DNA from: Streptomyces sp. Alt3
Lineage (GTDB): Bacteria; Actinomycetota; Actinomycetes; Streptomycetales; Streptomycetaceae
Assembly (NCBI RefSeq): GCF_030719215.1
Contig: NZ_CP120983.1
Coordinates: 7,874,001 to 7,938,000 of the forward strand
Length of the DNA stretch: 64,000 nt
Direction of reading: 5' to 3'
This document shows, in pieces, positions 52,423 through 61,147 of the stretch; positions within the stretch are counted from its first letter, which is position 1; every line of letters starts with the position of its first letter. The notes under the pieces are model-generated. The model was not told the DNA's origin. It saw only the letters and a list, made by a program, of their open reading frames with translations, and searched no databases. The position numbers were made by a program, and so were the translations under genes.

Positions 52423-53979
52423 ATGACAGGTGTACGGAGCAGCACAGTAGACGGAGTCGTGACGCGCAGCGCACGGCGTACCCCCGGACGCACCGCCGTA
52501 CGGTACGCCGAGCGGTCCTGGACCTACGCGGCCCTGGACGAAGCGGTCAGTACCGCGGCCGCCGTGCTGACCACCGCACACGGACTGCGCCCCGGTGACC
52601 GGGTCGCCTCCTACGCCCACAACTCCGACGCGTACCTCATCGCCTACCTGGCCTGCGCCCGGGCCGGACTGGTCCATGTGCCGGTCAACCAGAACCTCAC
52701 CGGCGAGGACCTGGCGTACATCCTCCGCCAGTCCGGCAGCGCACTCGTCCTCACCGACCCGGTCCTCGCGCCGCGCGTCCCCGCCGGCCATGCCGTCCGG
52801 CCGCTGCGCGACGCACCGGACTCCCTCCTCGGTGAACTCGGTACCCCACGGCCCTTCACGCCCGAGCGGGAGCCGGATGCCGGTGATCTGGTCCAACTGC
52901 TCTACACCTCCGGCACCACCGCCCAGCCCAAGGGCGCGATGATGACGCACGGCGCGCTGGTCCACGAGTACGTCAGCGCGGTCACGGCCCTCGACCTGCG
53001 GGCCACCGACCTGCCGGTGCACTCGCTGCCCCTCTACCACTCGGCGCAGATGCACGTGTTCCTGCTGCCGTACCTCGCGGTGGGCGCCGAGAACACCATC
53101 CTCGACGCCCCGGACGCCGGACGGATCTTCGACCTCGTCGAAGCCGGGCAGGCGGACAGCCTCTTCGCGCCGCCGACCGTCTGGATCGGTCTCGCCAACC
53201 ACCCGGAGTTCGCCGACCGTGAGCTGTCCGCGCTGCGCAAGGCGTACTACGGTGCGTCGATCATGCCCGTGCCCGTTCTGGAACGTCTGCGTGAGCGGCT
53301 CCCGGAGCTGGCGTTCTACAACTGCTTCGGCCAGAGCGAGATCGGTCCCCTCGCCACGGTGCTCGGCCCGGACGAGCACGAGGGGCGGATGGACTCCTGC
53401 GGCCGGCCCGTGCTCTTCGTCGACGCCAAGGTGGTCGATGAGCACGGCAAGGAAGTGCCGGACGGCACGGCCGGTGAAGTCGTCTACCGCTCCCCGCAAC
53501 TGTGCCAGGGCTACTGGGACAAGCCGGAGGAGACCGACGAGGCGTTCCGCGACGGCTGGTTCCACTCCGGTGACCTAGCCGTACGCGACACGGAGGGCTA
53601 CTTCACCGTCGTCGACCGCGTGAAGGACGTCATCAACTCGGGCGGTGTCCTCGTCGCCTCCCGCCAGGTGGAGGATGCCCTCTACACCCACCCCGCGGTG
53701 GCCGAGGCGGCCGTGGTCGGACTGCCCGACGCGCGCTGGGTCGAGGCCGTCACCGCGGTCGTCGTACTCCGGGGCGAGGCCTCGGAGGCGGAGCTCATCG
53801 AGCACGCCCGGGCGGAGCTGGCCCACTTCAAGGCCCCGAAGCGGGTCCTGTTCGTCGGCGAGCTCCCACGCAACGCCAGCGGCAAGATCCTCAAGCGGGA
53901 GCTGCGCGACAGGTTCGCCGACTCCGGATCCGGCACGGCAGGGGACCCCGACGACCCGGCTGCTCCGCGGCCGGCCTGA
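52423..53979 (+). CDS. acyl-CoA synthetase (AMP-forming, class I adenylate-forming)
   Basis: A 518-residue ANL-family ligase, normal length. The P-loop is LLYTSGTTAQPKGAMMTH (residues 159-176), with YYGASIMP and NCFGQSEIGP adenine-binding segments, HSGDLAVRDTEGYFTVVDRVKDVINSGG hinge and the catalytic Lys in PRNASGKILKREL near the C-terminus. It activates a carboxylic acid, probably a fatty or aromatic acid, to the acyl-CoA through an acyl-adenylate. It sits alone, without other beta-oxidation genes, so the substrate is open. Confidence 0.9.
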   Translation: MTGVRSSTVDGVVTRSARRTPGRTAVRYAERSWTYAALDEAVSTAAAVLTTAHGLRPGDRVASYAHNSDAYLIAYLACARAGLVHVPVNQNLTGEDLAYILRQSGSALVLTDPVLAPRVPAGHAVRPLRDAPDSLLGELGTPRPFTPEREPDAGDLVQLLYTSGTTAQPKGAMMTHGALVHEYVSAVTALDLRATDLPVHSLPLYHSAQMHVFLLPYLAVGAENTILDAPDAGRIFDLVEAGQADSLFAPPTVWIGLANHPEFADRELSALRKAYYGASIMPVPVLERLRERLPELAFYNCFGQSEIGPLATVLGPDEHEGRMDSCGRPVLFVDAKVVDEHGKEVPDGTAGEVVYRSPQLCQGYWDKPEETDEAFRDGWFHSGDLAVRDTEGYFTVVDRVKDVINSGGVLVASRQVEDALYTHPAVAEAAVVGLPDARWVEAVTAVVVLRGEASEAELIEHARAELAHFKAPKRVLFVGELPRNASGKILKRELRDRFADSGSGTAGDPDDPAAPRPA

Positions 53980-54278
53980 CCGGTGCCACGTCCCGGGGTG
54001 CCGCAGCCGCGGTCCGTCTCCCGCGGTCGGCGGTGTGAGGCGGCCTCGGCCGGCGTACCCCGTTCGCAGTCCTGGGTGCAATTCCTCCTCGGTTTCCCCT
54101 CCCTGCTCGGGTGACCTGCGTGAACGACCGCCGCTCTGCGCAGTCTTGAGCCTGGCCGGGTGACGAGTGGGGTGGAGCCCCGTGTTGCACCGGTGACGGA
54201 CTGTCGGTTGCCTCGGGGACGGAGCACAGCAGAGGTGCCGCGCAGACGGCCGGACCCTGCTCCCGTTGGAGGAACCAC

Positions 54279-54779
54279 ATGCGCAACACACGCATCGGCG
54301 CGGGTATCTGTCTGGCCGTAGGCTCTCTCGCTCTGGCTGCCCCGGTAGCCGCAGCGGCGGCCGGCCCGTCCGGTGAACAGACCATTCACATCAGTCCGGC
54401 GAAGGCCTCGCCCGGCTCACAGGTCACCGTCAGTACCAGAGCCTGCGGCAAGGAGACCTACGGCAAGGGCACATCGGTGGCAGGAGGGGCCTTCCACCTC
54501 TTCGCCGGCGACCGGGACGGCGTACTCGTCGGGGTGTTCGACATCCCCGCGGGGACGCGGCCCGGCATCGACACCGTCACGGTGAAGTGCCCGCCGCGGA
54601 TCAAGATCACGGACACCTACCGGATCGTCGAGCGCGCTCCCAGCGGTGGCGTCGACGCCGGCTTCGGGGCGCCCGCCGACCACGGCACGCAGCTCGCCGC
54701 AGGCAGCGTCCTGCTCGCGGCAGCGGCGGCCGGGGGAGTGGTCAGGCTGCGCCGCCGGACCGCCGAGACCCGCACCTGA
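54279..54779 (+). CDS. secreted, C-terminally anchored surface protein, partner of the sortase F gene
   Basis: A 166-residue protein with a signal peptide (residues 1-28, ending AAAAAG). The extracellular part resembles a beta-sandwich (QTIHISPAKASPGSQVTVSTRACG, DVFDIPAGTRPGIDTVTVKCPP) with two cysteines that could pair. A C-terminal helix (LAAGSVLLAAAAAGGVVRLRRR) and basic tail form a membrane anchor. There is no LPXTG-like motif before the helix, so it may not be a sortase substrate. It precedes the sortase gene by 86 bases. This pairing recurs in Streptomyces; function unknown. Confidence 0.75.
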   Translation: MRNTRIGAGICLAVGSLALAAPVAAAAAGPSGEQTIHISPAKASPGSQVTVSTRACGKETYGKGTSVAGGAFHLFAGDRDGVLVGVFDIPAGTRPGIDTVTVKCPPRIKITDTYRIVERAPSGGVDAGFGAPADHGTQLAAGSVLLAAAAAGGVVRLRRRTAETRT

Positions 54780-54865
54780 CCGTACGAGTCCTGTCCGCGG
54801 GCCGGAGTGCCGCTCCAGCCCGCGGACCCACCGACCCCAACCGCTGCGAAGCAGAGGCACACACG

Positions 54866-55756
54866 ATGGACACCGGGCGCACGACCAGCACGTCGGCCCA
54901 GCCGTTCCCGGCGGTCAGACACCTCGTCTGGGCGCTGGTCGCCGGCACGGCACTGGTGATCAGCGGAACGCGTGAGGGACGGCCGCCCCCGCAACCGCCC
55001 GCCGAGGCCGCCGCTCCCGTAACCCCGACAGGGCCCACCGCCCGCCCCGTGGAGCCCGCGCGTGCGCTCGCCTACCTGGCCCGTGGACGTCCGGTGCCCG
55101 GGCCCCCCGCCTACGTCAGCCGGTCCTCCGCGGCACCGGCACCCCTGTGGCTGCCACCGGTCCGTCCGGCTCCTCTGCGCCCCCTGCCGACGGGCCCGGC
55201 ACCGGCCGGCCCTCGTGCGGACGGATCGGCCGGCAGCGCCCTCGCGAGTCCGGTACCCGGCCGCAGCGCCGCGGCCCCGCACCCCACCGTGCGTCCGCTC
55301 GCGCCCTCCACCCCACTCCGGCTGCGGATCCCTGCGCTCAAGGTGGACGCACCGATGACGAAGCTCGCCCTGAACGCGGCCGGGGCCCTGGAGCCGCCCC
55401 CCGACAACAACCCCGTACTCGCCGGCTGGTACGCCGGAGGGACGGTCCCCGGCGCGGTGGGCACCGCCGTCACGGCCGGGCACGTGGACACCCGCCTCGG
55501 CCCCGGTGTCTTCCACCGGCTGGGGGCCGTGCGCAAGGGCGCCACCGTCGAGATCGTCCGGGCTGACGGGCGCACCGCCGTGTTCACGGTCTACGCCGTC
55601 GAGGTCTACGGCAAGAAGGCATTTCCGGACCGAAAGGTCTACGGCCCCTCGCCCCGTCCCGAACTCCGGGTGATCACCTGCGGGGGCGACTACGACAGGA
55701 AGACGGGATATCAGGACAACGTCGTGGTCTTCGCCGCCATGACCGCCGCTCGCTGA
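54866..55756 (+). CDS. class F sortase
   Basis: A 296-residue protein from ATG 54866. A membrane helix (VRHLVWALVAGTALVISG) anchors it, followed by a proline-rich extracellular linker of over 100 residues. The sortase barrel begins near RLRIPALKVDAPM; His206 is in TAGHVDT and Cys272 in VITCGGDYD. The position where many class F enzymes have a late Arg reads KTGYQDNVVVFA, so the third catalytic residue is probably the Arg of DYDRK or is altered. Class F enzymes are membrane transpeptidases of poorly known substrate. The adjacent surface protein is its likely partner. Confidence 0.87.
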   Translation: MDTGRTTSTSAQPFPAVRHLVWALVAGTALVISGTREGRPPPQPPAEAAAPVTPTGPTARPVEPARALAYLARGRPVPGPPAYVSRSSAAPAPLWLPPVRPAPLRPLPTGPAPAGPRADGSAGSALASPVPGRSAAAPHPTVRPLAPSTPLRLRIPALKVDAPMTKLALNAAGALEPPPDNNPVLAGWYAGGTVPGAVGTAVTAGHVDTRLGPGVFHRLGAVRKGATVEIVRADGRTAVFTVYAVEVYGKKAFPDRKVYGPSPRPELRVITCGGDYDRKTGYQDNVVVFAAMTAAR

Positions 55757-55789
55757 TCATTCCGGCCCGCCCGGAGTCCTGCCGGTGCC

Positions 55790-57079
55790 TCAGCCGTCCT
55801 TCCGCAGGTCGACGATCCTCCTGATCTTCCCGACCGACCGCTCCAGTGTCTCCGGGTCGACGATCTCGACCCCGACGCTCACCCCGACCCCGTCCTTGAC
55901 CGCTGCCGCGATGGACAGGGCGGCGGCCTCGCGCTCGGTCGTCGTCGCACCGGCCCGCGCCTCCGCCCGGACGGTCAGCGCGTCGAGCCGTCCCTCCCGG
56001 GTCAGCCTCAGCTGGAAGTGCGGGGCCACCCCCGGAGTCCGCAGCACGATCTCCTCGATCTGGGTGGGGAAGAGGTTCACCCCGCGCAGGATCACCATGT
56101 CGTCACTGCGTCCGGTGACCTTCTCCATCCGCCGGAAGGTACGGGCCGTACCGGGCAGGAGCCGTGTCAGGTCCCGGGTCCGGTAGCGGATCACCGGCAT
56201 GGCCTCTTTGGTGAGCGAGGTGAACACCAGCTCACCCTCCTCGCCGTCCGGCAGGACCTCGCCGGTGAACGGGTCGACGACCTCCGGGTAGAAGTGGTCC
56301 TCCCAGATGTGCAGGCCGTCCTTGGTCTCGACGCACTCCTGAGCGACCCCGGGGCCCATCACCTCCGAGAGCCCGTATATGTCGACCGCGTCGATGGCGA
56401 ACCGCTCCTCGATCTCGGCGCGCATCTGCTCCGTCCACGGCTCCGCGCCGAAGATGCCGACCTTCAGCGACGTCGTGCGGGGATCGACCCCCTGGCGTTC
56501 GAATTCGTCCAGCAGGGTCAGCATGTACGAGGGCGTGATCATGATGATCTCGGGACGGAAGTCCTGGATCAGCTGCACCTGGCGCGCCGTCATGCCCCCG
56601 GACGCGGGAATGACGGTGCAGCCGAGGCGTTCCGCTCCGTAGTGAGCGCCGAGGCCCCCGGTGAACAGGCCGTAGCCGTACGCCACATGGACCTTGTGGC
56701 CCGCCCGTCCGCCCGCCGCCCTGATCGACCGGGCGACTACGTCCGCCCAGGTGTCCAGGTCACGCTCGGTGTACCCGACGACCGTGGGCCGGCCGGTCGT
56801 GCCGCTGGAGGCGTGGATGCGCCGCACCCGGTCCTCGGGAACGGCGAACATCCCGAACGGGTAGTTGTCGCGCAGATCGGACTTGACGGTGAACGGGAAG
56901 CGGGAGAGATCGGCGAGCGTCCGGCAGTCTTCGGGGCGCAGCCCCGCCTTGTCGAAGGCCGCACGGTAGAACCCGACGTTCTCGTAGGCGTGCCGCAGTG
57001 TGGCCCGGAGCCGCTCAAGCTGCAGGGACTCGAGCTCGTCGCGGCCGAGCCGCTCGCCGGCGTCCAGCAGCGCGGTCAT
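55790..57079 (-). CDS. paaK: phenylacetate-CoA ligase
   Basis: A 429-residue AMP-forming ligase, typical PaaK length, from ATG 57079 nine bases after GAGGGG (the upstream ATG at 57088 is too close to that site). Features: RLRATLRHAYENVGFYRAAF at the start, P-loop IHASSGTTGRPTVVGYT, IYGLSEVMGPGVAQEC, GELVFTSLTKEAMPVIRYRTRDLT and GRSDDMVILRGVNLFPTQIEE. It converts phenylacetate to phenylacetyl-CoA, the entry step of aerobic phenylacetate breakdown. The epoxidase genes (paaABCDE) are absent here, so it may be a second copy or serve another aryl acid. A palindromic operator lies 23 bases upstream. Confidence 0.93.
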   Translation of the reverse strand: MTALLDAGERLGRDELESLQLERLRATLRHAYENVGFYRAAFDKAGLRPEDCRTLADLSRFPFTVKSDLRDNYPFGMFAVPEDRVRRIHASSGTTGRPTVVGYTERDLDTWADVVARSIRAAGGRAGHKVHVAYGYGLFTGGLGAHYGAERLGCTVIPASGGMTARQVQLIQDFRPEIIMITPSYMLTLLDEFERQGVDPRTTSLKVGIFGAEPWTEQMRAEIEERFAIDAVDIYGLSEVMGPGVAQECVETKDGLHIWEDHFYPEVVDPFTGEVLPDGEEGELVFTSLTKEAMPVIRYRTRDLTRLLPGTARTFRRMEKVTGRSDDMVILRGVNLFPTQIEEIVLRTPGVAPHFQLRLTREGRLDALTVRAEARAGATTTEREAAALSIAAAVKDGVGVSVGVEIVDPETLERSVGKIRRIVDLRKDG

Positions 57080-57101
57080 ACGGATCATCCCCTCGACGAC
57101 C

Positions 57102-57123
57102 GGCGACCGACCATTCGGTCGCC
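57102..57123. promoter_or_regulatory. TetR-type operator in front of paaK
   Basis: GGCGACCGA-ccat-TCGGTCGCC has perfect 9-base arms. The ACCGANNNNTCGGT core resembles sites of TetR-family repressors that control acyl- or phenylacetyl-CoA genes. It lies 23 bases before the paaK start. Confidence 0.55.
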
Positions 57124-57199
57124 TCCTGGGAGCAGTAATTCAGGAGCCGGGGGGTTCTGGCAAGGGGGAAGGCCTGGCCTGTGGACAACTCCTGGTGAG

Positions 57200-57499
57200 A
57201 GGCCCGGCTCGGTGAGCCCGGGGTGGTGGTCCGGCCGCCGTCGCGCCGGGCGGTGGTACAGGCGGCCGGTCCCCTCGACCGGTACGTCGTCGATCGACGC
57301 GTGACGTACCCGCATGAGCCCGCCGCCGTCGGATTCCCAGTTCTCGTTGCCGTAGAACCGCTACCTGCGGCCCGTGTCGTCACGCCACTCGGTAGGCGGA
57401 GCGCACGTCGATCCGGCTGTCGTCGTGCGCCCACAGTCCCTCGACCAGGCGGTGGTCCAGCTCACGGGCCCACTTGCGGGTCAGAAGGACAGCCGGAGG
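57200..57499 (-). pseudogene. DUF1348 (SnoaL/NTF2-like) pseudogene
   Basis: Reading the minus strand from about 57499, LLTRKWARELDHRLVEGLWAHDD then SRIDVRSAY matches the middle of DUF1348 proteins. One extra base then shifts the frame; removing it gives EWRDDTGRR, an in-frame TAG, and RFYGNENWESDGGGLM followed by RVRHASIDDVPV and RRPDHHPGLTEPGL, the family C-terminus. The N-terminal third is missing. So the gene carries a truncation, a frameshift and a nonsense codon. DUF1348 proteins are about 150-residue cytoplasmic proteins of unknown function. Confidence 0.8.
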
Positions 57500-57575
57500 A
57501 ATCCGCTCCCGCCCACGTGCTCCTCGCCGAGGGCGCGACGGTCACCGCGGCCGTCTCCGGAACGCCTGAGCCGGC

Positions 57576-57597
57576 GGGCCGGGCGGCCGCCCGGCCC
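57576..57597. other. 22-base perfect GC palindrome
   Basis: A perfect palindrome without spacer, centred on GGCC, between the DUF1348 remnant and the hydrolase gene. It could fold into a hairpin or be a chance feature of the GC-rich sequence. The rest of 57500-57668 shows no gene. Confidence 0.35.
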
Positions 57598-57668
57598 CTG
57601 GCAGACAGCACGGTCACCTGATTCGCTGTGGGCGTACGCACCCGCCACGGGCCGTCCGGCCTGTTTGG

Positions 57669-59198
57669 ATGACAACCATGCCGATCTTCAGCACGTACGA
57701 CGGAACCGAACTCGCCTACCACCTGGTGGGCGAGGGAGAACCTCTGATCTGCCTGCCGGGCGGCCCCATGCGGGCCGCCCGCTACTTCGGCGACCTCGGC
57801 GGCCTGTCCCGGGTACGGCAGCTCGTACTGTTCGACCTGCGGGGCACCGGGGAATCAGCTGTCCCCGAGGACACCTCGACCTACGCGATCGACCGCCTCG
57901 TCGACGACGTCGAGGCGCTCCGCGTGCACCTCGGCCTCGAACAGGCCGACCTGCTCGGCCACTCCGCCGCCGGGGAACTCGCGGCGCTCTACGCGGCGAA
58001 GTACCCGCAGCGGCTGCGCTCCCTCACGCTCGTCACCCCTGCGGCGGGCACCCTGGGCCTCCCCGCCACCGACCAGGACCGGCGCGATGCCGCAGCGCTG
58101 CGCGCCCACGAACCCTGGTACGCCGAGGCCAGGGCCGCGCTCGACGAGATCCAGGCCGGACGTGCCACCCCCGAGGTCTGGGCCGGCATCAGGCCGTTCA
58201 TGTACGGCCGCTGGGACGCCGCCGCCCAGGCGCACGCCGCGGAATCCCCCGCGCAGCGGAACGCCGTGGCAGGCTCGCTCTACTATCCCGAGAGCGGCCT
58301 GGACACCGCGGCCGCCGTTGCCGTACTCCGGGCACTGCCGGTGCCCGTGCTCGTCCTCGCGGGGGAGTACGACGGTGGCCCCACCCCCGACCGCGCGGCC
58401 GAACTCGCCGCGCTCTTCCCGCACGCGGAGTTCGTCGTGCAGCGCGGCGCCGGCCACTTCCCGTGGATGGACGGCCCCGGTGACTTCGCCCGCGCGGTCG
58501 CCGCCTTCCTCGACCCCGGCGTCAGCAGCGTCCAGGCCGGAGGTATCCGCCTCGCCCACCGCACCTGGGGCGATCCCTCCGCCCCGCCCGTCGTGCTCGC
58601 GCACGGAAGGGGCGGGAGCAGCCTGGACTGGACAGGCATCGCCGAACAGCTCGCGGCCCGTCACCGGGTGTACGCCCTCGACTTCCGGGGACACGGCCTC
58701 AGCGACTGGCCGGGCCGCTACTCCTTCGAGTTCTTCCGCGACGACCTGCACGCCTTCCTGGAGGCCCGCAACCTCTCCGGTGCCACAGTGATCGGACACT
58801 CCATGGGCGGCGTGGCGGCACTCCTGCTCGCCCAGAGGTACCCGGCACTGATCGGGGCACTGGTCATCGAGGACGCGCCGCTCCTGCTCCCGCTCGACCC
58901 GCCCCGCCCGCCGGCCGAGCGGCCGTCGGAGGAGCCTGGCTTCGACTGGCAGGTCGTGCCGTCCATCGACGCCCAGCTCAACGACCCGGACCCGGAGGCA
59001 CGGGAGCGCCTGGGTGAGATCACAGCCCCCACGCTCGTCGTCGGAGGATCCCGCAGCCACATCGACCAAGGCCAGCTGGAGTGGACGGCCCGGCAGATAC
59101 CCGGAGGGCGGTTCACCTCCGTCGACGCCGGTCACCTCGTGCACACCGACAACCCGACGGCGTTCCTCGCCGCCCTCAGGGCGTTCGGGACCGGCTGA
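57669..59198 (+). CDS. tandem alpha/beta-hydrolase fusion protein
   Basis: A 509-residue protein made of two complete alpha/beta hydrolases. Domain 1 (1 to about 277) resembles proline iminopeptidase-like hydrolases: Ser in LLGHSAAGEL, Asp in AGEYDGGPT and His in GAGHFPWMDG. Domain 2 (about 285-509) starts GGIRLAHRTWG, with HGRGGSSLDW oxyanion loop, Ser in VIGHSMGGVA and His in DAGHLVHTDN. Both catalytic sets look intact. ATG 57669 and ATG 57678 are both possible starts; neither has a ribosome site. Substrates are unknown. Confidence 0.85.
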   Translation: MTTMPIFSTYDGTELAYHLVGEGEPLICLPGGPMRAARYFGDLGGLSRVRQLVLFDLRGTGESAVPEDTSTYAIDRLVDDVEALRVHLGLEQADLLGHSAAGELAALYAAKYPQRLRSLTLVTPAAGTLGLPATDQDRRDAAALRAHEPWYAEARAALDEIQAGRATPEVWAGIRPFMYGRWDAAAQAHAAESPAQRNAVAGSLYYPESGLDTAAAVAVLRALPVPVLVLAGEYDGGPTPDRAAELAALFPHAEFVVQRGAGHFPWMDGPGDFARAVAAFLDPGVSSVQAGGIRLAHRTWGDPSAPPVVLAHGRGGSSLDWTGIAEQLAARHRVYALDFRGHGLSDWPGRYSFEFFRDDLHAFLEARNLSGATVIGHSMGGVAALLLAQRYPALIGALVIEDAPLLLPLDPPRPPAERPSEEPGFDWQVVPSIDAQLNDPDPEARERLGEITAPTLVVGGSRSHIDQGQLEWTARQIPGGRFTSVDAGHLVHTDNPTAFLAALRAFGTG

Positions 59199-59204
59199 CG
59201 GGCA

Positions 59205-59228
59205 CGGCGGGCCCCACAGGGCCCGCCG
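59205..59228. terminator. bidirectional hairpin terminator
   Basis: Perfect 10-base arms (59205-59214 and 59219-59228), CACA loop, between the convergent hydrolase and FAD-monooxygenase genes. Confidence 0.75.
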
Positions 59229-59243
59229 CGCGCAGCCGTCTCG

Positions 59244-60878
59244 TCAGTCGCGGTGGAGCAGGGTCATCATGACCTCGTACAACGTCGCCTCCGGGTCCGC
59301 CGCAGCGCTCTCGGAGCGCCAGGCCACGAATCCGTCGGGGCGCACCAGAACGGCGCCCTCGGCCGACGTGCCGTGGGAAGCGGCCCAGTCCGCCCCGTCC
59401 TCGGACTCCAGGTCCGCACCCGGCGCGGAACCGATCCCGAAGGCCTGCAGGGGGACCGAGAGGCGCTTCGCCACCTGCTCCGCCGCCGGACGCCACTCCT
59501 GATACCGGGCGTCGCACAGCAGCACGAACGACTTCTCGTAGAGGTCCAGGGTCGACACACGCCCGCCGGCCCGGCCGAGCCACATGTGAGGTGCTCGCGT
59601 GCCGGGTTCGCCCGTCAGACCCATGCCCTCGGGAACCACCGGGAGGTCCGGGTCGGCGCCGAGAACGGCGCCCCGCGCATAGCGGTACCCGAGCGCGACC
59701 GTGAGCATGCCGCCCTTGCGGCCGTTGCCCGGGCCCGGCGAGCCGGCGTACCCCGGGTGGCTGTGCTCGCTCGAACGGGCCGAGGCGCGCGCGCTCGTGG
59801 CCCGTGCCACCGGCAGCCGCTCCGCCTCGTACGTGCGGAGCAGTCCCGGACCCGCCGCCTCGTCGAGCACAGCCGCCAGTTTCCACGCCAGGTTGTGCGC
59901 GTCCTGGATACCCGTGTTGGAGCCGAACGCCCCGGTGGGTGACATCTCGTGCGCCGAGTCGCCCGCCAGGAAGACCCGGCCGGAGCCGTACCGTTCGGCG
60001 ACCCGCTCGGCCGCGTGCCACGGAGCCTTACCCGTGATCTCGACGTCCAGGTCGGGCGCTCCCACCGCCTTGCGGATGTGCTCGGCGCACCGCTCGTCGG
60101 TGAAGTCCTCCAAGGTCTCGCCCCGGTCGGGCTGCCACGGGGCGTGGAAGACCCAGCGCTCCACGTTGTCCACCGGCAGCAGCGCCCCGTCCGCCTCCGG
60201 GTTGGTCAGATAGCAGACGATGAAACGCCGGTCGCCCACCACGGAGGCGAGCCGGCGCGAGCGGAACGTGATGCTCACGTTGTGGAAGAGGTCGCCCGGA
60301 CCCGTCTGGCCGATACCCAGCTGCTCCCGTACAGGGCTGCGTGGTCCGTCGGCCGCCACGAGGTAGTCGGCCCGCACCGTGGTGTGCTCCCCGGTCTCCC
60401 GGTCCTTCACCACGGCGGTGACCCCGTCCGCGTCCTGCTCGAAGGACAGCAGCTCAGTGGAGAAGCGCAGCTCGCTCCCCTGAGCCCGGGCATGGGTCAC
60501 CAGCACCGGCTCCAGGTCGTTCTGGCTGCACAGGCACCAGCCGCTCGGGCTGAACCTGGCGAGCCCGCCGCCCGGGTCGATCTCCTTGAACAGCCACTCC
60601 TGGTCGTCCCCGGTGAGCGACCCGGCCTGGAGGATCCCGTGGTTGTCCGCCAGTACGGACGCGGCGTCACGGATGAGCTGCTCCGCACCCGCGGTGCGGA
60701 ACACCTCCATCGTGCGGACGTTGTTCCCGCGTCCTCGAGGGTGCGTCGAGGTGCTGCTGTGCTTCTCGACCAGCAGGTGGCGGACTCCGAGCCGGCTCAG
60801 GAAGAGGGAAGTGGACAGGCCCACCAGGGACCCGCCCACGATGAGGACCGGTACGCGGAGGTCGGCGTTCTCGTTCAT
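59244..60878 (-). CDS. whiE-ORFVIII: FAD-dependent aromatic hydroxylase of the spore-pigment cluster (WhiE ORFVIII-like)
   Basis: A 544-residue flavoprotein monooxygenase of the PHBH/PgaE family from ATG 60878 (GGAGC six bases upstream). FAD motifs are VLIVGGSLVGLSTSLFLSRLG, the DG motif YLVAADGPRSPVREQLG, and GRVFLAGDSAHEMSPTGAFGSNTGIQDAHNLAWKL; a thioredoxin-like C-terminal domain follows. It hydroxylates an aromatic polyketide using NAD(P)H and oxygen. In the S. coelicolor whiE cluster the ORFVIII hydroxylase is likewise divergent from ORFI onward, so position supports the assignment. Product is the grey spore pigment. Confidence 0.9.
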   Translation of the reverse strand: MNENADLRVPVLIVGGSLVGLSTSLFLSRLGVRHLLVEKHSSTSTHPRGRGNNVRTMEVFRTAGAEQLIRDAASVLADNHGILQAGSLTGDDQEWLFKEIDPGGGLARFSPSGWCLCSQNDLEPVLVTHARAQGSELRFSTELLSFEQDADGVTAVVKDRETGEHTTVRADYLVAADGPRSPVREQLGIGQTGPGDLFHNVSITFRSRRLASVVGDRRFIVCYLTNPEADGALLPVDNVERWVFHAPWQPDRGETLEDFTDERCAEHIRKAVGAPDLDVEITGKAPWHAAERVAERYGSGRVFLAGDSAHEMSPTGAFGSNTGIQDAHNLAWKLAAVLDEAAGPGLLRTYEAERLPVARATSARASARSSEHSHPGYAGSPGPGNGRKGGMLTVALGYRYARGAVLGADPDLPVVPEGMGLTGEPGTRAPHMWLGRAGGRVSTLDLYEKSFVLLCDARYQEWRPAAEQVAKRLSVPLQAFGIGSAPGADLESEDGADWAASHGTSAEGAVLVRPDGFVAWRSESAAADPEATLYEVMMTLLHRD

Positions 60879-61147
60879 CTGTTGCTCCAGCTCGGACGCG
60901 TGACGGATGCAGTGACCATGCCCTCGCAGGGGGTCCTCGGCCGGGCTTCCGACGACTCCTCACCTGAACGGTTCATAAATCTCGCGCCGCCCGTACCAGC
61001 GTTCCACGATCAGTCGCGGGAGCGATGCTCGCGATGCGGGGGCGGACCTCACGCCGACGGGCAGGAACTGCGCCGCTCCCACCGAAACGACGGATGACGA
61101 GCGGCCACAGGACGTGGCCGTCGCACTGTCCCGAAGGAGAGCGCACG
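60879..61147. promoter_or_regulatory. divergent promoter region of the spore-pigment genes
   Basis: This 269-base gap separates the hydroxylase from the biosynthetic genes. An AT-rich patch (TTCATAAAT, 60971-60979) stands out. In S. coelicolor the equivalent region carries developmentally controlled promoters, one needing sigma F. I could not assign exact boxes. Confidence 0.35.

Noticed and set aside
55790..57079. A complete phenylacetate degradation cluster around paaK
   Set aside because: None of the epoxidase, isomerase or ring-opening genes is present on either side.
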